Shown piece after piece: positions 40,265 through 47,939 of a stretch of DNA of 64,000 nucleotides (position 1 is the first letter of the stretch; each line of letters begins with the position of its first letter). A program made the translations under genes and the position numbers. Source of the stretch: CAWDVH01 sp963805705 (lineage in GTDB: Bacteria > Actinomycetota > Actinomycetes > Streptosporangiales > Streptosporangiaceae); assembly GCA_963805705.1 (NCBI GenBank), contig CAWDVH010000001.1:1674001-1738000 (forward strand). The letters run 5' to 3'. The notes below the pieces were generated by a model. The model saw nothing but the letters and a program-made list of their open reading frames with translations. It did no database searches and was not told the origin of the DNA.

Positions 40265-42061
40265 ATGCCGCAGCCTAGCCGTCACATCCTCGCCGCACCC
40301 GCCTGGCCCTACGCCAATGGCCCTCGTCACATCGGGCACGTGTCCGGGTTCGCGCTGCCCTGCGACATGTTCAGCCGGTATCAGCGGATGGCCGGCCACC
40401 AGGTACTGATGGTCAGCGGCACCGACGAGCACGGCACCCCGATCCAGGTGCAGGCGGACGCCGAGGGCGTGACCGCCAAGCAGCTCGCCGACCGGTACAA
40501 CCGGATCATCGCCGAAGACCTGACCAGCCTGGACATGTCCTACGACCTGTTCACCCGGACGACCACCCGCAATCACTACGCGGTGACCCAGGAGATCTTC
40601 AAGGGGCTCTACGACAACGGCTACATCTTCGCCCGCACCGCGATGGGCGCGATCTCGCCGTCGACCGGGCGGACGCTGCCCGACCGCTACGTCGAGGGCA
40701 CCTGCCCGATCTGCGGGTACGACGGGGCGCGCGGGGATCAGTGCGACAACTGCGGCAATCAGCTCGACCCCGCCGACCTGATCAACCCGCGCTCGAAGAT
40801 CAACGGCGAGACGCCGGTCTTCGTGGAGACCGAGCACTTCTTCCTCGACCTGCCCGCCTTCGCCGACGTGCTCGGGACCTGGCTGCAGAGCAAGAGCGGC
40901 CAGTGGCGGCCGAACGTCCTGAAGTTCTCGCTGAACCTGCTCGGCGATCTGCAGCCGCGGGCCATCACCCGTGACCTGGACTGGGGCGTCCCGATCCCGC
41001 TGGACGGCTGGCGGGACCGGACGGACAAGCGGATCTACGTGTGGTTCGACGCGGTCATCGGCTACCTGTCCGCCTCGATCGAGTGGGCGCGCCGCTCCGG
41101 TGACCCGGACGCCTGGCGCGCCTGGTGGCAGTCGCCGGACGCGCAGTCCTACTACTTCATGGGCAAGGACAACATCGTCTTCCACTCCGAGATCTGGCCC
41201 GCCATGCTGCTCGGCTACAGCGGCCAGGGCAGCAGGGACGGGAGACCGGGGTCGCTGGGCGCCCTGAATCTGCCCACCGAGGTGGTCTCCAGCGAGTACC
41301 TCACGATGGAGGGCCGCAAGTTCTCCTCCTCGCGGGCCGTGGTCATCTACGTGCGCGACTTCCTCGAGCGCTATGACGTGGACGCGCTGCGGTACTACGT
41401 GGCCGTGGCCGGTCCCGAAAACCAGGACACGGACTTCACCTGGAGCGAGTTCATCCGGCGCAATAACGATGAGCTGCTGGCCAACTGGGGCAACCTGGTG
41501 AACCGCAGCGTGTCGTTCGTGGCCCGCAACATAGGGACGATCCCGGAGGCCGGCCAGCAGACCGATGCGGACCTGGACATACTCAGGCGCTCCGCCGATT
41601 CGTTTGCGGTGGTGGGTGAGGCTCTGTCGCGGTCGCGGTTCAAGGCGGCCATCACCGAGACGATGCGGACCCTGGCTGAGGCCAATAAGTACCTCTCCGA
41701 TCAGGCGCCGTGGAAGCTGCGGGAGTCCGACCCGGAACGGATGCGGGCGATCTGCCACGTGGCGCTCCAGCTGGTCGATGACGGGAAGACGCTGCTGACC
41801 CCGTTCCTGCCCAGCTCGTCGCAGAAAGTCTTCGAGCTGCTGGGCGGCCAGGGCAGCTGGTCGGGGATGCCGAGGATCGCCGAGGTGGATGAGGACGGCG
41901 GCCCGTCCTACCCGGTCATCACCGGCGACTACGAGTGCGCGGCCCGGTGGGAGTCGGCACCGATCAGGACCGGGACGCCGCTGGCGCCACCGACGCCGCT
42001 GTTCGCCAAGCTCGACCCGGCGCTGGCCGATGAGGAGCTGGCCCGGCTGGAGTCGCGGTGA
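40265..42061 (+). CDS. metG: Methionine--tRNA ligase
   Basis: A 598-residue class I synthetase charging tRNA-Met. The HIGH motif is in YANGPRHIGHVSG (near residue 25), a zinc knuckle CPICGYDGARGDQCDNCG lies near 150, and KFSSSR near 355 takes the place of KMSKS. The anticodon-binding helical bundle follows. The long form with four zinc-binding cysteines and no C-terminal EMAP domain is expected in actinobacteria. Its stop overlaps the tatD start (GTGA). Confidence 0.97.
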   Translation: MPQPSRHILAAPAWPYANGPRHIGHVSGFALPCDMFSRYQRMAGHQVLMVSGTDEHGTPIQVQADAEGVTAKQLADRYNRIIAEDLTSLDMSYDLFTRTTTRNHYAVTQEIFKGLYDNGYIFARTAMGAISPSTGRTLPDRYVEGTCPICGYDGARGDQCDNCGNQLDPADLINPRSKINGETPVFVETEHFFLDLPAFADVLGTWLQSKSGQWRPNVLKFSLNLLGDLQPRAITRDLDWGVPIPLDGWRDRTDKRIYVWFDAVIGYLSASIEWARRSGDPDAWRAWWQSPDAQSYYFMGKDNIVFHSEIWPAMLLGYSGQGSRDGRPGSLGALNLPTEVVSSEYLTMEGRKFSSSRAVVIYVRDFLERYDVDALRYYVAVAGPENQDTDFTWSEFIRRNNDELLANWGNLVNRSVSFVARNIGTIPEAGQQTDADLDILRRSADSFAVVGEALSRSRFKAAITETMRTLAEANKYLSDQAPWKLRESDPERMRAICHVALQLVDDGKTLLTPFLPSSSQKVFELLGGQGSWSGMPRIAEVDEDGGPSYPVITGDYECAARWESAPIRTGTPLAPPTPLFAKLDPALADEELARLESR

Positions 42062-42888
42062 GTGCTGACCGCCCGCCCGCCCCGGCCCCGGCGCCGCTGC
42101 CCGCCCCGGCGTTTGACGCCCACTGCCACCTGGACATGATCGAGCGGCCGGTGCCGGAAGTGCTGGCGCAGGCCCGCCAGGCCGGGATCACCAGGGTCGT
42201 CACGGTCGGCTGCGACCTGCCGTCCTCGCGCTGGGCGGCCGATACCGCCGAGCGGCACCGCGATGTCTTCGCGGCGGTGGCCATCCACCCGAATGAGACC
42301 GCGCGGGCGGCAGGCCCGGCCGCTGATCGAGACAAGGTCCTGAGCGAGATCAGCGCGCTGGCGGCGCTGCCCGCGGTGCGGGCGGTCGGCGAGACCGGAC
42401 TCGACTACTACCGCGACAGCGCGCCTGCCGGCATCCAGCAGGAATGGTTCCGCGCGCACATCGAGATCGCCAAGCAGGCCGGGAAGGCGCTGATGATCCA
42501 CGACCGGGACGCGCACGAGGACGTGCTGCGGATCCTGGCGCAGGCGGGGCCGCCCGAGCACGTCATCTTCCACTGCTTCTCCGGCGACGCGGCGATGGCC
42601 AGGCGGTGCGCCGAGGCGGGCTACGTGATGAGCTTCGCCGGCACGGTGACGTTCGCCAGCGCCGGGCCGCTGCGGGAAGCCGCCGCGGTGGCCCCGGCCG
42701 AGCTGATCCTGGTGGAGACCGACGCGCCGTTTCTCACTCCCGTGCCGAACCGCGGCAGGCAGAACGCCCCGGCGCAGGTGGCGCACACGCTGCGGGCGGT
42801 CGCGGCGGTCAAGCAGATGCCGCCGGAGGAGCTGTGCGCCGCCATCGCCGTGACCGGCGAGCGCGTCTTCGGGCCGTGGGACGCCTAG
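42058..42888 (+). CDS. tatD: TatD-family metal-dependent DNase
   Basis: A 276-residue TIM-barrel hydrolase. The first metal motif is FDAHCHLDM (residues about 19-27), followed by GETGLDYYRD near 106, HDRDAHEDVL near 145, IFHCFSGD near 165 and ETDAPFLTP near 220. These provide His and Asp ligands for two metals. TatD proteins trim 3' DNA ends. It starts with a GTG overlapping the metG stop. In streptomycetes and mycobacteria rpfB commonly follows; here a minus-strand gene group replaces it. Confidence 0.94.
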   Translation: MSADRPPAPAPAPLPAPAFDAHCHLDMIERPVPEVLAQARQAGITRVVTVGCDLPSSRWAADTAERHRDVFAAVAIHPNETARAAGPAADRDKVLSEISALAALPAVRAVGETGLDYYRDSAPAGIQQEWFRAHIEIAKQAGKALMIHDRDAHEDVLRILAQAGPPEHVIFHCFSGDAAMARRCAEAGYVMSFAGTVTFASAGPLREAAAVAPAELILVETDAPFLTPVPNRGRQNAPAQVAHTLRAVAAVKQMPPEELCAAIAVTGERVFGPWDA

Positions 42889-42939
42889 CGGCAGCCGGCT
42901 AGCGGCACCGGCGCTGGGGTGCTGGTGCTGGGACCTGAG

Positions 42940-43698
42940 TTAATGGCCGAGCAGGTCGCCGGGCGCGGTGAGCCGGAAGCCGAACATGTCGATCGCGACC
43001 CCGCCTGCCTGGCCGGCCAGCGCGAGTGCCGCCTCGCCGACCTTCAGGCGCAGGTCGGGGTGCGCGCCGGCCGCCCTGGTCCCGGTGTGCAGGTCCCAGT
43101 GATGCAGCTTCTGGCGGCCCAGCTCGCCCAGCGCGGGCGGCTCGTCCGTGGCGCCGAACACCCGGGGCGGCCAGTAAGAGGTGTAGAAGTAGATGTCGTC
43201 GCCACTCAGGGCGTAGTTGCCGCTCTTGTGATGCTCGACGGCGAGTTTCCCGCTGTACGGCTCCAGCACGCTGATGACCTGCTGGACCGGCACGTCGCGC
43301 TCGGCGTACACGGACACGAGCAGGGCCAGCTCGGGATGCGGCACTCCCGGATGGGTCGTCCCGCCGAGGCGCACGGCCAGGCCGCGGACCAGCCGGGCGC
43401 CGTCAAGCTCCTTGGCCTCGTCGCTGCGCCGCTCGCGGTGGCTCTCGACCGCCGAGCCCGCGTAGAAGCCCGTGGTCATGCCCTCGGGCAGCCCGGCCCT
43501 GGCCGCGGTGCCCGGCGCGATCGTGATCGGCCCGTGCAGCAGGACGCCGTTGGTGAACACGAGCCTGTCCCGCCACTTGCGCACGGCCGGGTCATACCGG
43601 CGGGCCGTCTCCAGCAGCTGCTGCTCGCCCGGGTCGGCGGCCAGCAGCAGCGTCGGCCCGACGGCCAGCCGCCTGCCGCCGTGGTCGAAGAGCCCCAT
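42940..43698 (-). CDS. Hypothetical protein, 252 aa
   Basis: A soluble protein with no signal peptide or transmembrane helix. I do not recognise it. Features are MGLFDHGGRRLAVGPTLLLAADPGEQQLLE at the start, a central VFTNGVLLHGPITIAPGT segment and an aromatic IYFYTSYWPPRVFG segment. GC and codon use resemble neighbours. It is the last gene of the minus-strand island inserted between tatD and rsmA, 58 bases beyond the WXG100-like gene, so co-transcription is likely. A role connected with the island's secreted-type protein is only a guess. Confidence 0.65.
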   Translation of the reverse strand: MGLFDHGGRRLAVGPTLLLAADPGEQQLLETARRYDPAVRKWRDRLVFTNGVLLHGPITIAPGTAARAGLPEGMTTGFYAGSAVESHRERRSDEAKELDGARLVRGLAVRLGGTTHPGVPHPELALLVSVYAERDVPVQQVISVLEPYSGKLAVEHHKSGNYALSGDDIYFYTSYWPPRVFGATDEPPALGELGRQKLHHWDLHTGTRAAGAHPDLRLKVGEAALALAGQAGGVAIDMFGFRLTAPGDLLGH

Positions 43699-43756
43699 GT
43701 GTCATCCCTCCCGCCGGACCGGCCGCCGTCATCGCCGTATGGCCATCATCGCGCCA

Positions 43757-45130
43757 TCAGAACAGGGAGGTGACGCCATGCCACACGCTGGCGGCCGTAT
43801 GACCGACGTCCTTGGCCATGCCCCACATATCCTGGCCGGTGTGCTCCGCGCTGTCCCCGATGCCGTCGGCGACGCCGAGGACCACGCCGTGCTGGTGGAT
43901 GTCACCGCCCCAGTTCTCCACGATGAGATTGTGGCCGAAGTCGGCGACGCCGATGGCGACGATCCCGCCGGCGGCAACTCCGGTCACGACGCCGAGGACC
44001 GGCGCGCCCGCGATGGCGAGGCCGCCGACTGCCCCGGCCACCGCCGTGCCCGCCAGCGCGCCGAGGGCGATGCCGCCGACATTGGCGGCCGCCTCGCCCG
44101 GGTACGCCTCGTACCAGGGGATGCCCTTGGAGACGTCGTCCTGGGCGGCCAGGACGGTACCGATACCCGCCGCCGCCACGTCGATCACCGGGAAGTCGAG
44201 CCCGAACTTCGTCATCTTGCTGAAGAAGTCCGCATCGTCAAGGCCGGCCGCGGTGCTGCTCAGACCAGGCAGGTCAGACAGGCGCGTGTCGAGCACCTTG
44301 GTCACCGCGTTTTCGTGCGCAGCGGCCGCCGTGACATCGTCCCCGGCCGATGCGAGCTGATCATTGGCCTCGGCTAGCTTCGCCTTGACGTCCTGCGGGA
44401 TATTCCCGAACCGGCCTTGCGCGTCGCGGGCCGCCTCACGGGCGGCGATATACGCGGTCTTGGCCTCCTTGGCTTCTGTCGTCAGGTCGCTGACCTTGTC
44501 CTCGACGTATTTCCGGTAAACCGTCGGCAGGGCCCAGAAGCCGCGCAGGTAGTCGGAAATGGTGGTGGCATCGGCCAGCGTGACACCGTGCTCACCGGGA
44601 GCCGGGGGAGCGATCTGGGCATACAGCGCCTGAAGCGCCCCGGCGGCCTGCACCCTGGCCCTCTGCGCGGTCTGCATGCACTGCTGCCAGAACGACTGGT
44701 AGCCCTGCGCCCAGTCGTTCTGCGTCGCGTTGGTGAAGCACGCCTGCGGCGGCTGGCCGTCGCTGCCGACCGGGACCTCGTTCGCGGCGGCTAGGGCGGC
44801 GGCTTCCTCGAGCGCGTTCTCGATCTTGGCCAGGTCGAGCGCGAGCTGGTCGACGATGCCGCCGGCCGAGTTGATCACGACGCCGAGCGCGTTGGCGCCG
44901 GCCGCGTCCTGTTCCCAGTTCCTGGTGAATGCCGAGGCGGCCGAGCCCTGCCAGCCGGCATCGCCCGCGATCTGGCTGACCTTCTTATCCAGCGCGGTCA
45001 CGACGTCGCCGATTTCCGGCACGTACCGGTAGAGCGTGCCGGACAATGCCGACAGGCCGTGGATGTCGCCGCCGACCCAGTCATGGGCGAACGGCGGCAG
45101 GCTGGCCGGGGATGTGGCCCCTGTTCCCAC
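43757..45130 (-). CDS. WXG100/LXG-like putative type VII secretion substrate
   Basis: A 457-residue protein. The first 110 residues are helical with a central GWQGSAASAFTRNWEQD hairpin, the WxG turn of WXG100-type proteins. A second helical region (residues 140-300) contains long Ala/Glu/Lys-rich coiled coils. Residues 345-410 are a Gly/Ala-rich hydrophobic stretch (IALGALAGTAVAGAVGGLAIAG-like), resembling glycine zippers that insert in membranes. The end is VWHGVTSLF. It could be a secreted effector or structural protein. No EccC ATPase or other secretion core gene is in the window. Confidence 0.7.
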   Translation of the reverse strand: MGTGATSPASLPPFAHDWVGGDIHGLSALSGTLYRYVPEIGDVVTALDKKVSQIAGDAGWQGSAASAFTRNWEQDAAGANALGVVINSAGGIVDQLALDLAKIENALEEAAALAAANEVPVGSDGQPPQACFTNATQNDWAQGYQSFWQQCMQTAQRARVQAAGALQALYAQIAPPAPGEHGVTLADATTISDYLRGFWALPTVYRKYVEDKVSDLTTEAKEAKTAYIAAREAARDAQGRFGNIPQDVKAKLAEANDQLASAGDDVTAAAAHENAVTKVLDTRLSDLPGLSSTAAGLDDADFFSKMTKFGLDFPVIDVAAAGIGTVLAAQDDVSKGIPWYEAYPGEAAANVGGIALGALAGTAVAGAVGGLAIAGAPVLGVVTGVAAGGIVAIGVADFGHNLIVENWGGDIHQHGVVLGVADGIGDSAEHTGQDMWGMAKDVGHTAASVWHGVTSLF

Positions 45131-45140
45131 CGGCGCTCCT

Positions 45141-45449
45141 TCAGTTGATCTTGCTGGGGTCCATGATCTGGCCGCACAGCTGGGTGAGGCTTTCCTCGGT
45201 GTGCTGGTAGTTGTCGTGCGCCGCCTGCAGCTTCCTGGCGTGATTGTCGATCGACCCGGCGATCTGCAAGTGCAGCAGGTCCAGCGCCTGCATCAGGGAG
45301 CTGAGGCTCTGGTCGAACGCCCCGTCACCGCCGTCAGGCAGAGCCGGGCAGCTCATCGGCATGATCGCCGCGAACGTCTGCGACTCCGCGCGGAAGGTCG
45401 CCGACGCCTGCTGCAGGTCCGCGATAACGACCTGGAATCCGCTGCTCAT
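45141..45449 (-). CDS. DUF6317-like small helical protein
   Basis: A 102-residue protein starting MSSGFQVVIADLQQASATF and ending LTQLCGQIMDPSKIN. It is mostly helical, with a central Pro/Gly kink (CPALPDGGDGAFD), consistent with a WXG100-like hairpin and similar to DUF6317 proteins found beside type VII secretion genes. The start is ATG 45449, whose ATGA overlaps the stop of an 11-codon mini-ORF. It is 10 bases upstream of the WXG100-like gene and probably forms a partner with it. Confidence 0.7.
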   Translation of the reverse strand: MSSGFQVVIADLQQASATFRAESQTFAAIMPMSCPALPDGGDGAFDQSLSSLMQALDLLHLQIAGSIDNHARKLQAAHDNYQHTEESLTQLCGQIMDPSKIN

Positions 45450-45492
45450 CCCAGCCACCCGCTCCCCAGCCACCCGCTCATCCCAGCCACCT
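45444..45492 (-). repeat. Triplicated GGTGGCTGGGATGAGC junction with 11-aa mini-ORF
   Basis: Three units of 17, 15 and 17 bases repeat AGGTGGCTGGGATGAGC on the minus strand; the middle one lacks AT. The first read forms the end and TGA of the SAV_915-type gene, overlapping an ATG at 45481. That ATG opens an 11-residue frame (MSGWLGSGWLG) whose TGA again overlaps the ATG (45449) of the DUF6317-like gene. The repeat arose within a stop/start junction. Confidence 0.8.
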
Positions 45493-45873
45493 TTCCAGCG
45501 CCTCGAGGTCTTCGTGCTGCCAGCGCCACGCATCGCTCTGCGCGGCCGGGTCAAGCACCACCTGGTCCACCCCGGCGGCGCTCATCAGCGCGCGGGCATT
45601 GCTGAGCGGCAGCGCCGCCCACGGCTGCTCGGGGCCCAGCGCCGCTATCAGCTGCCGGGTAGTCGTGAAGACCGGCAGCGCGCGGGTGCCGTTGGCCAGC
45701 TCACGTACCTCGAACTCCACCTCGGTACGGCCGCCTCGGCGTACTGGATGCGCGGGCGCGAAAACTATCTCAGGCAGGAGACGGCCAGGCTCCTGCGGAA
45801 CGACCGGACCAGGCTCCTGCGGAACGGCCCGGCCAGGCCGCAGCGGGTCAGCGTCACGGTTCTCCCAGACCAT
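45478..45873 (-). CDS. SAV_915-family (SseB-like) protein
   Basis: A 131-residue protein. After about 30 proline-rich residues with two VPQEPG units, it has EIVFAPAHPVRRGGRTEVEFEVREL, LPVFTTTRQLIAALGPEQPW and AAGVDQVVLDP, the pattern of SAV_915/SseB N-terminal-like proteins often seen near type VII secretion loci. Function is not known. It is the first gene of the island, with its stop overlapping a mini-ORF. The start could be ATG 45873. Confidence 0.7.
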   Translation of the reverse strand: MVWENRDADPLRPGRAVPQEPGPVVPQEPGRLLPEIVFAPAHPVRRGGRTEVEFEVRELANGTRALPVFTTTRQLIAALGPEQPWAALPLSNARALMSAAGVDQVVLDPAAQSDAWRWQHEDLEALERWLG

Positions 45874-45972
45874 GACTAAACGGTACCAACCATCCAGGCG
45901 GTCCGTAATGGAAAGCTTTGATCGCCGCGCCGCCGCGCCGCCGCGGCGTGCGCTGGCCGCTAGGTTGCCGGT

Positions 45973-46872
45973 ATGGATCTGCCGGAGGCCAGCCGGGACG
46001 CGGCTGCGCGCGGTCCGCGGCGGCTCGGGCCCAGCGAGATCAGGCAGCTCGCCGAGCGGCTGGGGATCCGGCCGTCCAAGCGGCTGGGCCAGAACTTCGT
46101 CATCGACGCCGGGACCGTCAACCGCATCACGGCGCTGGCCGCCCTGGATCCGTCCGACGTCGTCCTTGAGGTCGGCCCCGGCCTGGGCTCGCTGACCCTG
46201 CCGCTGCTCGCGGCGGCCCGCCGGGTACTGGCGGTCGAGCTGGACCCGGTCCTGGCCGCCGAGCTGCCGCGTACGGTCGCGGCGCGCGCGCCCGGCCTGG
46301 CTAGCCGGCTTGAGGTGATGACCGCGGACGCCGCCAGGGTGACGTCACTGCCCGGCGAGCCGCCGACGGTCCTGGTGGCGAACCTGCCCTACAACGTGGC
46401 GGTTCCGGTCGTGCTGCACCTGCTGGCCACGGTTCCCTCGCTGCGCCGCGGGCTGGTCATGGTCCAGGCCGAGGTCGCCGACCGGATGACCGCGCCGCCG
46501 GGCAGCCGGACGTACGGCGTGCCGTCGGTCAAGCTGGCCTGGTACGGGCGCGCGCGGCGGGCCGGATCCGTACCGCGCAGCGTGTTCTGGCCGGTGCCGA
46601 GGGTGGATTCCGGGCTGGTGGCCTTCACCCGGCACGACCCGCTCGCCGGCGCCCGCCGCGACGATGTCTTCGCCGTCGTGGACGCGGCCTTCGCGCAGCG
46701 GCGCAAGACGCTCAGGGCGGCACTGACGCCCTGGGCAGGCTCGGCGGTGCGGGCCGAGCAGATCCTCCGGGCGGCCGGCGTCGACCCGGCGCTGAGAGGC
46801 GAGGCGCTGGCCGTCTCAGATTTCATCCGGATTGCCCAGGCCGCCGCCCCTCGCTCGGGGCCAGGCCGTTAA
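45973..46872 (+). CDS. rsmA: 16S rRNA (adenine1518/1519-N6)-dimethyltransferase
   Basis: A 299-residue KsgA/RsmA enzyme that dimethylates A1518 and A1519 near the 3' end of 16S rRNA. RPSKRLGQNFVIDAGTVNRI is the family N-terminus (residues about 36-55), DVVLEVGPGLGSLTLPLL the SAM motif I near 70, and VANLPYNVAVPV motif IV near 137 with the NLPY catalytic sequence. RRKTLRAAL is present at the C-terminal domain. The typical RpfB gene upstream is absent. It is followed by ispE. Confidence 0.96.
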   Translation: MDLPEASRDAAARGPRRLGPSEIRQLAERLGIRPSKRLGQNFVIDAGTVNRITALAALDPSDVVLEVGPGLGSLTLPLLAAARRVLAVELDPVLAAELPRTVAARAPGLASRLEVMTADAARVTSLPGEPPTVLVANLPYNVAVPVVLHLLATVPSLRRGLVMVQAEVADRMTAPPGSRTYGVPSVKLAWYGRARRAGSVPRSVFWPVPRVDSGLVAFTRHDPLAGARRDDVFAVVDAAFAQRRKTLRAALTPWAGSAVRAEQILRAAGVDPALRGEALAVSDFIRIAQAAAPRSGPGR

Positions 46873-46964
46873 CGGCGTATCGGGCCTGGCCGGGCCGGTC
46901 GCGGTGAGCACCACGGGGTCGGGCGGCGCGGGGAGCCCGCCAGGCGGCGTACGATCTTCAGATC

Positions 46965-47939
46965 GTGAGCCCCGTGATCACTCCAGCCCAGGCGGCCGTA
47001 ACTGTCCGAGTGCCCGCCAAGGTGAACCTCCAGCTCGCCGTCGGGCCGCCTCGCGACGACGGGTACCACGATCTGGTGACGGTCTTTCACGCGGTGTCAC
47101 TCTTCGATGAGGTCACCGTCCGGCCGGCCAGCCGCACCAGCGTGCTGGTGACCGGTGAGAACGCCGACTCGGTGCCCAGGGGGAACACCAATCTGGCGGC
47201 CAGGGCCGCGAGCGCGCTGGCCAGGGCCACCAACCGGCGGCGGCACGGTCCCGCCGCCGTGCAGATCGAGATCATCAAGCGCATCCCGATAGCTGCCGGG
47301 CTCGCCGGCGGCAGTGCGGACGCGGCCGCCGCCCTGGTGGGCTGTAACGAGCTCTGGCGCACCGGCTTCAGCCAGCAGCAGCTCTGTGACGTCGCGGCCG
47401 AGCTGGGCAGCGATGTGCCGTTCGCGCTCGTCGGCGGGACCGCGGTCGGGCAGGGCCGGGGCGAGCGACTCACCGCCGCGCTCGTGGCCGGGACCTACCA
47501 CTGGGTGCTGGCGTTCGCCGCGGCCGGGCTGGCCACGCCCGAGGTATACGCGGCCTGCGACCGGCTCCGTTCCGCCCGCGCCGCCGCCGATGGCACCCCG
47601 CGCGAGGCGCCGCGGCCGCAGCTGGACACCGCACTGATGGCCGCGCTGCGCTCTGGCGATCCCGCGGTCGTAGGTCCGCTGCTGGCCAATGACCTGCAGC
47701 CGGCGGCCGTTTCGCTGCTGCCTGAGTTGCGCCGGGCGCTCGCGGCCGGGCGGGAGCACGGAGCCCTGGGCGGAATCGTGTCCGGCTCGGGCCCGACCTG
47801 CGCCTTCCTGGCCGCCGGGGCCAGCCAGGCCAGGGACCTGGCGGTCTCGCTGACCGGGGCCGGGGTCTGCCGCCGGGTCGTGCGGGTCACCGGGCCGGTT
47901 CCCGGCGCGGCCATCCACCCGGCCATGGACCGCGGATGA
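46965..47939 (+). CDS. ispE: 4-diphosphocytidyl-2-C-methyl-D-erythritol kinase
   Basis: A 324-residue GHMP kinase of the MEP isoprenoid pathway, phosphorylating CDP-ME at the 2-hydroxyl. RVPAKVNLQLAVGPPRDDGYHDL is the N-terminal motif with the catalytic Lys/Asp region. PIAAGLAGGSADAAAAL is the ATP-binding GHMP motif (residues about 110-126) and GIVSGSGPTCAFL the C-terminal motif. The GTG start at 46965 is the only one near the motif. The last codons overlap the ABC-F start (ATGA). Confidence 0.96.
   Translation: MSPVITPAQAAVTVRVPAKVNLQLAVGPPRDDGYHDLVTVFHAVSLFDEVTVRPASRTSVLVTGENADSVPRGNTNLAARAASALARATNRRRHGPAAVQIEIIKRIPIAAGLAGGSADAAAALVGCNELWRTGFSQQQLCDVAAELGSDVPFALVGGTAVGQGRGERLTAALVAGTYHWVLAFAAAGLATPEVYAACDRLRSARAAADGTPREAPRPQLDTALMAALRSGDPAVVGPLLANDLQPAAVSLLPELRRALAAGREHGALGGIVSGSGPTCAFLAAGASQARDLAVSLTGAGVCRRVVRVTGPVPGAAIHPAMDRG

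Noticed and set aside
40061..41758. A 565-codon frame antisense to metG and rsmI
   Set aside because: Both opposite-strand genes are well recognised; the antisense frame has no domain and an unlikely His/Arg/Gly composition.
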